Shown here piece after piece: positions 50,301-61,133 of a DNA stretch of 64,000 bases (the stretch's first letter is position 1; each line of letters opens with the position of its first letter). The notes under the pieces are model-generated. The model made no database searches. It was not told the DNA's origin and saw only the letters and a list, made by a program, of their open reading frames with translations. The translations under genes and the position numbers were made by a program. Origin of the DNA: Maylandia zebra (taxonomy: Eukaryota; Chordata; Actinopteri; Cichliformes; Cichlidae); the NCBI RefSeq assembly GCF_041146795.1, contig NC_135179.1, positions 15,448,047 to 15,512,046 of the forward strand, written 5' to 3'.

Positions 50301-53300
50301 GCTATTGACGAGCTCATTGACTGACCCTCCGGAAAGGTCAGGTGTTAATGGGAAGACCTGGTTAAAAATTGCACTACTGTGTTCAGTTATACACCGTTTT
50401 GTGATCACTGTTGTTGATATATTTATGTGGGCTGAGATTTTACTTTCAAAGAAAACACAGTAATGATCAGACAGGCCCACATCAGACACAGTAACCTTTG
50501 AAATGCTCAGGCCCTTGGAGGTCAGTAGGTCAAGAGTGTGTCCTCTATTATGTGTGGCCTCTGTTACATGCTGAGTCAGCCCAAAGTTGCCCAGAGTGTT
50601 ACTCAGGTCTTTAGTCCCTTTGTCCTGAGGGTTGTCCACATGGATGTTAAAATCCCCAACAATAATTACACAGTCAAAATCAACACAGAGCACAGACAGC
50701 AGTTCACTGAGGTCATTAAAAAAAGTCTGTGCAGTATTTGGGAGGCCTGTAAACATTAAGAAACACAACTTTGGATGGGGCCTTCAGCTGTAAAGCCACA
50801 TATTCAAAAGACTGAAAACTTCCAGGAGACAGCTGCTTACATTGAAATGATTCATTAAATAAGACAGCAACCCCCCCTCCTCTCCTGCTCACCCTGACCT
50901 CACTGATAAAACTGTAGTTAGGAGGGGTCGTCTCGATGAGAACAGCTCCACTGTTACTTTGGTCCAACCAAGTTTCAGTTAAAAACATAAAATCAAGGCT
51001 GTGCTCAGTGATTAAATCATTAATTAAAAATGTTTTCCCAGCTAAAGATCTAACGTTTAATAAAGCCAACTTAAGTGTTTTAGAGGTATTACTTGTCCCC
51101 TCGTGTTTGGGAGCAGTCTGTGGCACACAAGGTATGTTTACTATGTTTAAAGATCTTTTAGAGTGCAGCTCTCTGTGTTTTGACCAGGCCACATGTCTCC
51201 TGTCACCTAAAAGTACAGAAATTTTAAAACCTTCTAGTAAACAGGGTCCCAGCTTCTCCTGGAAAAAGTCGCCACTGCCATAATCCTCGCAGCCCGGACC
51301 CTCCACACATCACACATCAGACTGCGGAGACAGGGCATGAAGGTGGTAAGGAGGAACTAAGAGCAATGTGACTTCGATTGCTCTGTTGAGGGTGGGGCTC
51401 GATGGCGAACCTTTGGCCGCTCTGGTGGGGGGTTTATGGGGGACAAAAAGGGATTGGGCCGGGGGGTAGATCTGAGCCCAGCATTGACCCGCTTCATCAT
51501 CTCCTCAGTGAATTTCAGGTGTGGGGAGGAGGGAGAAAGGGAGGGGGAGGAGGGTGATGGCCTGTCAGGGGTTTGGGGGACTGGGGAAGATTGTGGTCCC
51601 TGGTCCTGGTCGTTGGTGTTGTTGAGAGAATTGGAGGCAAATAGGGACCCCTCTTCTTGCCTCAGATGTCTCTCCTTTCTGAGGCTCTTCCCGGGTGGGG
51701 GCAGATGGAGCTCCTCCTCAAGGTTTCTGCTGGGCTTTGTCTGTTCTTGGAGTTCTGTTTGTTCCTCTTTATGAGATAACTCCTCGTTTATCTCAGCCTT
51801 GGCACCAAGCACAGATGGATGACGTATGGAATAAAACAAGTTGGAGGTGAACAGTTTCACCCCTGACTTGTTAAAATCAAATCTATTTGCTTTAAACAGA
51901 TGCCTGCGTTCCCAAAAAATATTAAAGTTGTTGATAAAATGCACTGAGTGGTCCGCACATGCTGATATAAGCCATTTATTCAGTGTAAACAACCTGCTGA
52001 ATCTCTCGTCTCCTCCTCTGACGGGCGGTACAGGTCCACTGATGAATACAGCTGCATTCAGAGAGTTTACAGTATTTAGTAATCTAGTAAAGTCCCGTTT
52101 CAGAACCTCCGACTGTTGTTTGGACACATCGTTTGACCCTGTATGCAGAACAATGTTTGTCACAGTTGGACATTCATCTGCAATTTGAAGAATTCTCTCC
52201 TTCAGGTTGTTGACCATATCGTTAGGAAAGCAGAGGACTTTTCAAAGAGTTGTTAAAGATCTTTAACAACCAGATAATAGATTAGGGTTCATACATCTGT
52301 AACCTTTTTAACAGCTTACTCAAGATGACATTGCAAAAGTCCATTCATTCAAATTCATTGCTAAAAACAAGCCCCAGAAAGGAGGGCAAAGCCTTTGCTC
52401 ACTCTGATGTTTTAAAACTCCCACAAATCTAGCTGGAGAAATACCCAATGTTGTTTTTATTGTCCTATTATCCTATAGATTAGAAAGACAAAACATAATG
52501 GTCATTATATATTTAAGGTGTGTTCACTGACTCACAGCTTTAACCTATGCTCTAAAGAACAAGCAAGGCCATGTTCCATTTTAAAAGCTGTTGTTAGCTT
52601 CTGATTATGCTCAGTGGCACAGTTACTTTAATTTCCCTTTATTAGTCTATTTTCACCAGTAAATTTGCTAGTTTTATTTAAAGAAATCAGTATTATTAGC
52701 CTAATATTTTCCAGTAAAGATGAAAGGCTTACATATATGCAACTCCTAAAAATAAACTTAACAAAAATTAAGAACAATGTTAATATTTTAGCTCATGTGG
52801 TCTGCAGGCTGGACGCCGCTCCAGGAAAGTTTTAATCCCAGTTATTAAAAATTCGAGTTCATAATGATTAAGTGTAACCTTTTCTATAGCTTACTCAAGA
52901 TGACACTGCAAAATCCATTCATTTGAATTCATTGCTAAAACCGAGCCCGGTGAAGGAGGGCAAGGCCAGAATGTTCTAACTTTTACTAACGTTTCTCACT
53001 CTGATGTTTTAAAACTCCCACAAATCTCACTGGAGAACAACAAAATGTTGTTCTGCTGTTTTTTTGGTCTCAGAATTTCTGTGACAGATGACTGCAGTTG
53101 CTCGCACATTGTGCTTGGCTGAAAGGTACAACCCACAATCTGCTCACTCTGCAGTCACATTTTAAACAGTCAGAATCACCCACACACATGCTTTAACGGT
53201 GAGCGTGTAGTAAAGTTGTTCTCTTTTCAAAACGGGAACTTTACGATTGCATCCTTTCAACACATGTAACAACACAACCTGGGTTGGCTCTTCACTACTT

Positions 53301-56300
53301 ACACTCAGTGGCTGGATTATTAGATACATTTGTTGCATTTTAACACCAATATCTAACTGGCCAATCACATGACAGCAACGTATTACATTTAGGTATTTAT
53401 ACATGGTGAATAACTAACCTTGAAGTCAATAAGCTACAGCAGCAGAAGACTACTGTTGCCAGCTAATAAAAAGAAACTGAGGCTACAAGTAATATGGATC
53501 TCAAAAAATGGACAACAGATAATTGGAAAACTGTGGCATGTTCAAATGTCTCTCAGCACAAAGTAAGCATTGTTTAACACCGCAGCCTACCTTAGCCTCT
53601 GTACATATTTGTACATCTGATGGCTGCTCCCAGCCTATCTCAAATAATCTCAGACTAGTTGAATGAACAAGACAACTGGTTCATTCCACTCAAACGCACA
53701 ATCATCAGATCTCAATTCAGTGGAGCAACTGACAAATATGCAGCAGTTGTATGATGCTTTAAGTCAGCATGTTTCCAGCACCTTGTTGAATCTATAGCTT
53801 CAAGGTTTAAGGAATTTCTAAAGGCCAATGGAGATGGGTGGGGGTGGGGGGTGTTCAACTTAACACAGTAAAATAGGAACTTTCCTAATAAAGTGGTCAG
53901 CGAGTGTATGCTAATGAGCCACACTTTTGAAATATAGCGAACACGAGCTCTGCTGTCTTTTGAGCTGATCCCACATACTGTAGTTCAGCTAAAATAATAT
54001 CCAGCAAGTTTTGCTTCTGCCTGGATTCAGGGCTGAGCAGTGAGTCCTTTTCCCCCAAATATGTTTATTAACATGAGAAAAATATAGTGTAACACCATTT
54101 AAGGTTTGCTTACATGTTCTCTTCAGCTGCTTTTTCCAGACGGCTGAAAACATCATGGAAGAGAATGCAGCTTGACTTGCTGTTAATGTCATAACCATAG
54201 CTTCTTTTCCAGAAGTGCTTCAGATCATTTGCATACTCCATTACCTGTTGAATAAGAAAGTCAGCGTCAATGCCAATTTTACTTATATAGCACATTTCAT
54301 TACACATAAGCATGGGCTTATTGTAAAAGTTGAAAAAAAAAAAAGTCTAAGGCAATAAAAACAGCAAAACAAAACTGTAAAAAGGAATGAAATACAAGTT
54401 AACATTTACAGGCATGCAGACACACACACAGTTATTAAGTGTAAGGCTGTTAGAATAAAGAACGTTTTGAGTTTGATTTCGAATGTGAAGCTTTAATTGG
54501 CCTTAGCTTGGTTCACAGGACAGCACTACAGTAACTAAAAGCAACCTCAGCACACTTAGGTGTAGCTCTGGGAACAGTTAACAGATCTGATAACCTGAGA
54601 GATCTAATTGGGTTACAGACAGTGAACAAGTCAGTAATGTCCTGGGGAGTCAAACTATTGAATCCTTCATAAACTAACAGAAGGATTTTAGAGGTAATTC
54701 TATATCAAACTGAGAGCTAATGCAATGACGTCAACGCTGCGGTAATACTACAAACACAAAATTAGTCTATGTGCAAATCTGGCATGACTAAACAAAAAGG
54801 ATAGAAACCTGCTGATCGTTCACTGTGCAGGTGACAGTTCAGGCTTTCTGAGATCAGATTGCAACATAAGACACAGGAATCTCTTTGTGAGGTGAAGTAC
54901 AGGACACATTGGCAGGATCTTTCTCTAATCTGAAGCTTGTCTCTTTATTTGTTTCTACTTATTTATTCATAAAACAGACTGTGCACATGAAATGCAACAG
55001 CTGTGATACAGGGTATTTCATTTAATTTGGCTGGTTTTCTTCTTGTTGTCTAGTTATTTGGTGAATTGGAACAAAATTTGGCAAATTACTGCCACCAACT
55101 GGACAAACTTGTTATAGTTTTATTATTCTAGTAGTTGGGGTGTTTGTCCCTTCAGTTAAGGGTAAGAGAGTCAGCTCACAATAATTTATTTTTAATAAAG
55201 TGACAGAAAGTTTGCACTTGTAAAGAATTTTATTTAATGATGCTCAGGATGATTCTTATGTTGTTCATTATTTTGTTTTCACCTATGCGTACGCTCTTGT
55301 GTGTTTTCAGCCTTGTGTTTTCAGCCTTGGGGCGACCGTGGCTCAGGGGTTGGGAAGCGTATCTGTAACCGGAAGGTCGCCGGTTCGATCCCTGGGCTCT
55401 CTGTCCTCGTCGTTGTGTCCTTGGGCAAGACACTTTACCCTACCGCCTACTGGTGTTGGCCAGAGGGGCCGATGGCGCGATATGGCAGCCTCGCTTCTGT
55501 CAGCCTTCCCCAGGGCAGCTGTAGCTACAACCGTAGCTTGCCTCCACCAGTGTGTGAATGCGAGAGTGATTGAATAGTGGCATTGTAAAGCGCTTTGGGT
55601 GCCTTGAAAAGCGCTATATAAATTCAATCCATTATTATTATTGTGTTTTAGTTTTAGTTGTATTCCCGTGTGGTCCTCAGGTCAGGTTGTCAAATCTCCA
55701 TCTAAGTTTGGTTGTGGTTGTGACTGTGTTACTTCCTGTTTTATTTTGGTAGTGTCTTGTCTCTTGTGTCTGTATTAAGTTTTACTTCCCTGTTTGTTCC
55801 CTATCACCTATAGGGCTATACTAATGAAACTACATGATAAACATTTAGAAAAGTTACAGAAAAGATTCTGTTTAATCATTGCTCAGACTTTCTTGTAATT
55901 ATAAGTTTAGAATATAAAACTTTAATTAATTCACACAAAATTGCCTTGCACTTTGGTGTGGCATGAATGGCAGTGGGTGGAGGTCTTTATTAGTTGGAAA
56001 AGCTGTAAAATTTTATACACTCCTTAATATTTTCCAAAACTGTCCATTGGAGTCTTTCCTGGGCTGATTCTGGCCCTCAAAATGTTTGACACTCCTGTTT
56101 TAGAGTTTTCTGTCAACTTATTCACTGACTGAATTTTAAATATCTTTTAGATTCTTTGGACTTCCTGTACTGAGTGCATTAAAGGCTGATTGCCTGAGAT
56201 TAGGTCCTACATCTGCAACAGAAGCTCTATTCAATCAGTAATACATCATTTATCTCTGTGTGTATGTGCTTGATAGCACCCTTAGTAAGAAAAAAATATG

Positions 56301-58179
56301 GCCTGTAAATAAATTGCCACAGTCTACAAAAATTAAAAGTACTGTGGACATTTCTGAAACTGGAAACATTGTAATCGGGGGTGGGGTGGGGTGGGGGGTG
56401 GGGGGGTCCATCATGCTTTCCCTACTGTGATACACGACTCAAAGTTAATCTGAAGCACATATTACTGCTTTATCACAATGTGCAACCCTATTCCTGTGTC
56501 ACCTGTGCATCGACCTCGTCGTAGAGACGACACCATGGAGAGTTCACAGTCTTGATGGCAAACTCATACGCACACAAATAAAATGCAGCTTCGGCCATAT
56601 CTGCAGGAAAAAGATTAAAACAAAATGTTAACAGTCAGTGAAATCACAGCAGTCAGGAAGCTGTTAGAAAAACAGAACTGAAAGCAGGAAGCGACATATT
56701 AAAAATCTTAGGAGCATGGTATGTGTTGCATTTTCTTTATACAACTTTAAGTATGGAAGAAAATCCTGAAATTAGGTAAAAGTTCCAATTTATTTGGGTA
56801 ATAAAGACAACAAATAATGGAATGGAGAATGGAGTAGTATTTGAAAGACACCATTAAAAGTACAAAAGTACAAATAAACATAATTTAATATATATTACAT
56901 ATATTTTGATAGTTTAATATATATTATATTAGGTAGTTCATTTAAATGGTAACAAATCTAGGAATCAAAGATCATTTCAGAGGTTTAAAAGATTCTCTTT
57001 TTTGTAACAAGATGTATACATATTTGGCTTTTTGGAGCATGTAATAAATTTCTGTTTACAACTCAGAAATATCTGAAAAGAACTCCTAAAATATATAATA
57101 TGATAAAACATGTTAGAGGTAAAAAAAAAAAAAAAGGTTGAAAAGTATTATTTCAGTATTTTCTTTTCACATTTCATGTATAATGAAGATGTGAGAGTTA
57201 AAAAAGCACAACGCTTCTCTGTGAAATATGGAAATGAACTTTCCAACACTCATGCTGTTTCAAAGCCACAGCTGAATGTTGTCGAAAGCTGCACGTTCCT
57301 AAACCGCACCAAGCAGACAAACTTCTACTATCAGCATTAACGCTGAGTGAACTTGCAGTATTATTGTTATTATGTTTGAAAACAGCTCCATCTACTGTGC
57401 AAATATCTGCTGTAAGAAGCCCAGTGACACGCCATAAGCAGAATTTCAGAAGTTTTTATTTTAAAATGTTTGGTAATAATTTAGTAATAATTATTGGTGA
57501 AATGTAGAAAGTGTTCAATTGTTAAACCCGTGAAGCCAAGATGTGACAAAATTATCAAATAAATGTGTTAATAGACCAACTAGAAATTGTAAATAATAAC
57601 ACACCAGCTATTTCACGGATAAATAATAGAGCCTCTGTCTGTCTGTTCTACATCTAACTCAAAAGCTTTCAGCTGATCTACTTTAAAACACAGTGACTTT
57701 AATCCTTGGGAAGTGCACTACTAAGCTGGTGTCATTCTAAGGAGTGACAGATTAATTTTTGTGGCCACACACCTCTGTGGCAATATAAAGATGTCACCAG
57801 CTACAATGAGGGTAGTTTATAAATCAACTTTCACTGACTGTGAGATCTAACTTTGCTGTTAAAGACATGCCTGTAACAGTTAGACCCACAGTGGTAACAC
57901 ATATTAACATAACAAGCGGTAGACTTACGAAACCAAAGCGGCCAACTGATGTTTAAGTTGTGAAATGTGCATCACGTATGGTTTTTGACAGTTTCATTAC
58001 TTGTGAATTCATGTGGGGGAAAAAAAAGTCTACTGCGTCTACTGCAAGTTCTTTGAGCTTGCACTGTGTAACGTGGCACAAAGAAATCCTGCACAATATT
58101 AACCTACTATATAAACATATATCTACTGTCATATTTAGGTGTTCTGTACTCTAATCAGCTGTAATCAAGTGGTACTCTA

Positions 58180-58231
<52 letters not shown>

Positions 58232-59152
58232 GCTTAATCTGATTATATGTAATGCTCTCAAAATGATGGATATGATAATACACCACTAACCATCTGTGAT
58301 TGCACTGTATGGGATGTTGAGGATGTCTGCGATCTTCTGCTGGACCCTCCTCATCTCTGGCCCTTGCTTGAACTTCTCCACCTCTGTCACAGCTGATGGG
58401 TTGTTATCAACTTCCTCCAAAAACCTGGTGCATTTATCAAAAAACCTCATGAGAGCGTCATTCACCGCGTGATCAAACTCCATATCTGCACAGAGGAAAG
58501 CAACAGATTATAATGAGCAACAGGTTATGCATAAAGGGGCCATCATAATAATCATGGTCGTACCTTTAATATGCCACAGTTCTGTTAGTCCTGCCTTGAA
58601 GGACAGTGTGCTGTTGACACACCTGTGCTTTGAGCTGGTTATGAATTTGATGAATCCACCTCGAAGCTTCTCCTCTGAAATCAGTGAGGGGAACAGCTTT
58701 GACAGCCTGACAGCCAGGTGTTTGTGATCATTCACACCTTTCTGGACGAGTCGTCCGTCCATGTCCTCGGTGTACCACATCCTCCACTGGTTTTGCAGTT
58801 CACGCAGCCAGTTCCTGTTGGAAACATTGCTGCCCTGAACCACGTCGTAAAGCTTCTTCATCTTCTTGACGTTTTTTGTGGTCGGGTATCTGGTTCCGTG
58901 CCTTATTACGGCTGTCAGATGGATTTGGCGACATTGTGCAGACGGAGGCTGTAAAATCGATCTGTTTACAGCAAGTATGTCCTCTATGAGATACGGGTTC
59001 ACTTCCTCATACCTTCCTTTCGTGCTGAAATATTTGGCGATTGCTGGGATCTCTGGGTTCTCCTCTGGATTCACGTCGGTACAAAAACAGCTGGAAATAC
59101 CGGTTATGATGGTAAAATAAAAAACTGCGCTTTTCCTCAAAGCGGTCGTCAT
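47301..59152 (-). CDS. minpp1: Multiple inositol polyphosphate phosphatase 1, tandem copy A (5 exons)
   Basis: Histidine acid phosphatase that dephosphorylates InsP6, InsP5 and related inositol polyphosphates, in the ER lumen or secretory route in known members. Exons on the minus strand: 58564-59152, 58291-58485, 56503-56600, 54114-54244 and 47301-47682. They total 1395 nt, or 464 aa, and all introns are GT-AG with matching phase. A hydrophobic N-terminal signal peptide covers about residues 8-24. The catalytic RHGTRYP is at 84-90 and the proton-donor motif GHAETLLP has HAE at 353-355. The protein ends FKQPAEV, without the SDEL retention signal of human MINPP1. The last intron (6.4 kb) contains a sense-oriented LINE of about 4.2 kb, and intron 3 has a LINE relic next to exon 4. 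The 3' part of exon 1, intron 1 and most of exon 2 are identical to copy B. Confidence 0.93.
48272..51306 (-). pseudogene. LINE ORF2: endonuclease and reverse transcriptase, two frameshifts
   Basis: Three overlapping frames together cover one ORF2. The endonuclease N-terminus is 50716-51306, the main endonuclease/RT block 48333-50768, and the C-terminal tail 48272-48475. The first break falls in a run of seven A (plus strand) at 50718-50724 and the second in a run of five A at 48382-48386. Each is explained by one extra base. All core RT motifs remain, including SYADDTQ. The element is therefore a young but inactive copy, unless the breaks are assembly errors. Confidence 0.82.
51357..52235 (-). 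pseudogene. LINE ORF1 with SGNH hydrolase-like domain, N-terminus missing
   Basis: Open frame of about 290 codons. The first ATG is at 52217, but the frame stays open further upstream (CFPND before the Met), so the real start is lost by 5' truncation. The first 130 residues look like an SGNH/GDSL esterase as in CR1-clade ORF1 ([12 protein letters not shown]). I do not see the GDS serine block or the usual block V histidine. The rest is a low-complexity, Pro/Ser/Glu-rich linker. Confidence 0.7.
52300..53060. repeat. Unclassified dispersed repeat, copy 2, with an internal direct repeat
   Basis: 52,455-52,855 matches copy 1. In addition 52,300-52,450 and 52,860-53,050 are direct repeats of each other (shared TAGCTTACTCAAGATGACA type start, GGAGGGCAA, and ACTCTGATGTTTTAAAACTC). 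They bracket the shared block. This may be the long terminal or sub-terminal part of an unknown element. It lies in minpp1 copy A intron 4, just upstream (in gene direction) of the LINE. Confidence 0.55.
53302..53906. mobile_element. Internally deleted Tc1-like transposon in minpp1 intron
   Basis: Starts CACTCAGTGGCTGGATTATTAG and ends CTAATAAAGTGGTCAGCGAGTG, flanked by TA on both sides. Internal words (acagcagcagaagacta, gaaactgaggctaca, caccttgttgaatct) match the coding strand of a common fish Tc1 transposase gene. Most of that gene is deleted and no frame is left. Confidence 0.72.
54268..54740 (-). mobile_element. LINE/SINE 3'-end relic beside minpp1 copy A exon 4
   Basis: Begins with the TTATATAGCACATTTCA type 3' end and continues with lines related in wording to the 3' region of the full LINE (gaggtcact.., cattcagagctttat.. 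equivalents). It is decayed and has no open frame. It starts about 25 bp upstream of the exon 4 acceptor on the minus strand. Confidence 0.5.
55329..55645 (+). mobile_element. tRNA-derived SINE
   Basis: The head resembles a tRNA gene. An A-box-like TGGCTCAGGGG lies at 55339-55349 and a perfect B box GGTTCGATCCC at 55382-55392, spaced as in RNA polymerase III promoters. A 200 bp body follows, with a tail (AAAGCGCTTTGGGTGCC, then GCGCTATATAAATTCAA) that resembles LINE 3' ends, then (ATT)n. It lies in intron 3 of minpp1 copy A, antisense to the gene. It cannot fold as a functional tRNA along its whole length. Confidence 0.8.
58176..58231. repeat. (CTAT)n microsatellite in minpp1 copy A intron 2
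   Basis: About 13 CTAT units, 60 bp left of exon 2. It is absent from copy B. Confidence 0.95.
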
Positions 59153-61133
59153 GATGGGTTACTTGTGAGGCCGTGCGCAGACCCGAGAATGACGTCGATC
59201 ATGTGGGACTGTCCAACCAATGCCTTGTAGGGGGAACGATACGAAAATGACAAGCTCTGCTTGTTTATTAATATTCATGGTGATCGTATAATTTCTGAAA
59301 GTGACTGTCCGTCGGTTTCCAAAAGTTATTTGATACTTTGAGGAATATTTTGGGTTTTTTAAAAAAATTGATTTGATAAAAGTAGCTTACTGTTTCACAC
59401 TAAAGCTTTTGAAGCATGACTACGAGGCATGACTTTTTGGGGCACATCACCCTGATCTGAAGTGCTAGAGTTTTCTCTTCTTGCCACTTAATTAGATTAA
59501 AATTATTAAAATGAAATTCTAAACTCTTCATTAACTCCTTTATTTAGGAATGTAGCAGGAGCAAATGATTAGTAAATAATGGTAATGTGTTAAAAATCTC
59601 TTAACATCATCAATTAAAAAGGGTTTTCTATAAACAAAAGACAGTTGTCTGCACACACAAACCCACAGATTTGCATCATTGTATCTTCCCTCAGCGTTAG
59701 TGCACTGTAATGGAGATCAGAGATTCAGCTTACTGAAAGTCTACACATGTTTTATTGTTTATTGAATTCTTTATTGAGCTTAGCTGATATTTTGGAGGAT
59801 TGTTTAGGTGACAGTTCGTGGTTGGTTGGTGTTGATGTGTTTTTCAGAGAAGCCTGTTATTTATTCATAAAAATCACACAATAGCACGTGGATTTTATTT
59901 ATCAGCTTTTTGCCTCTTTTTCAAAAACTTGATGCCACCTCTAGTCAAATATTTAAGCAGTTTGAATATGATGCAAAACATAGCATGCAAAATAGGTTTG
60001 CCGTGAAATCTCACCTTAAACATTTGCATCATTGAAACTGCATGTTGTAACAACAGCTGTTTGTTTAGAGAAGAACAGTAATTATTAGCTTCACCACTGC
60101 AGTGGTACCTTAAGTCATCAGTCACTATTTAAATGACACTCCACACCAGAGCCGCTTATTCCCAGATTGTGTTGTAATTTAAAAAACAAAAACATAAACA
60201 AATGATGACAACAACAACAACAAAACAAGCTACTTAAGCTGTTAAGTAAGATTTTGGATTTAAGATATAAATTTTTTAATGTGCACACCTCTCTGACTTC
60301 CCCAAATAGCTCTGTGAGGGTGTGACATTACTTGAAATTAAAGTCATTTGTGTCAGTAGTGAGTGAAATATGTGAATGTTTGTCTTCTTGGCAGTGACAC
60401 ACCCACAGCCTTGCACTTTTTTTTTATGTAATATACACTGCCTGTTGCCAATGGCATCAGCAAAGGCAGATGCTGGAGTAAGCAAACAACGGTTATTAAT
60501 TATTGTTGGTGTGTGTCACATCATCTGGGAGTTCACAAATCACTGAAACACAGGCTCTAATCACATAAATCAAGCATGGGAAGCAGAACTGAGACATCAT
60601 TTGCGAAATACTTTCATGTGTGTTGCCAAAATATGTGTGTGTCTGCATGCTAGGTGTGGTGGTGGGGGATGGGGAGAGTGTCTTCTCCCTTGCCAGGGAA
60701 TAAATAAGCAAATAAATAATAAATACATTTTAAAAAAGACATTATCTTCTGCTATTGTTAACCTTTATGCTGGATTTATGACTCCACAGATGCGAACTCC
60801 TCTAATGCAAAAATGTCTTATTATTATTTAGTTTTGAATGAATCATATACCATCGGCAATCATGGAAGCTTATAACTACTTAAAGGTTTTTGGGGGTTTT
60901 TTCTATAAAAGAAGATTTCTTGAACATTTTGTTAAACAAATTAATAGAAATAAAACAGAGCATATTTGTCCATTTATTTCTTTAATGTCAGAGCTTAAGA
61001 AAAGATGGTCATCGCTTCAAGATGGAACACTTAGAAATAAAAGCTTTTTCAGCCAGTTGCGTTTTTACTGTAGGAGCCTATCATTTATTCCACTGTGGAA
61101 AAATGAAATAACAAGACCTCTGTTAATATCTGC
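59153..61133. other. Spacer between the two minpp1 genes
   Basis: 2 kb holding the copy A promoter (right of 59,152) and the copy B 3' UTR (left of 61,134). AT-rich, with no other gene or clear transposon. Confidence 0.55.

Larger units (their letters stand above)
48006..52243 (-). mobile_element. Near full-length CR1/L2-type LINE inside the last intron of minpp1 copy A
   Basis: Minus-strand non-LTR element of about 4.2 kb. ORF1 (51357 to about 52235) has an SGNH/esterase-like segment with a GSND block, then a Pro/Ser-rich tail. ORF2 (about 51306 down to 48272) has an apurinic endonuclease ([25 protein letters not shown] blocks) and a reverse transcriptase ([42 protein letters not shown]). 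The 3' end is a (TTGCC)n-type tail, seen on the plus strand as GGCAA repeats at 48011-48030. ORF2 is broken by two single-base frameshifts in homopolymers. ORF1 lacks the esterase N-terminus (the catalytic Ser block), so the copy is 5'-truncated. It lies in sense with minpp1. Confidence 0.9.

Noticed and set aside
55382-55392. tRNA B box suggesting a tRNA gene
   Set aside because: The surrounding sequence does not form acceptor or anticodon stems and continues as a SINE body.
55299-55627. Three overlapping frames of about 90 codons
   Set aside because: All fall on the SINE, which is transcribed by RNA polymerase III and does not code.
58527-58954. Plus-strand frames of 66-84 codons repeated at 62,588
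   Set aside because: Antisense shadows of minpp1 exon 1; repeated because the exon is duplicated.
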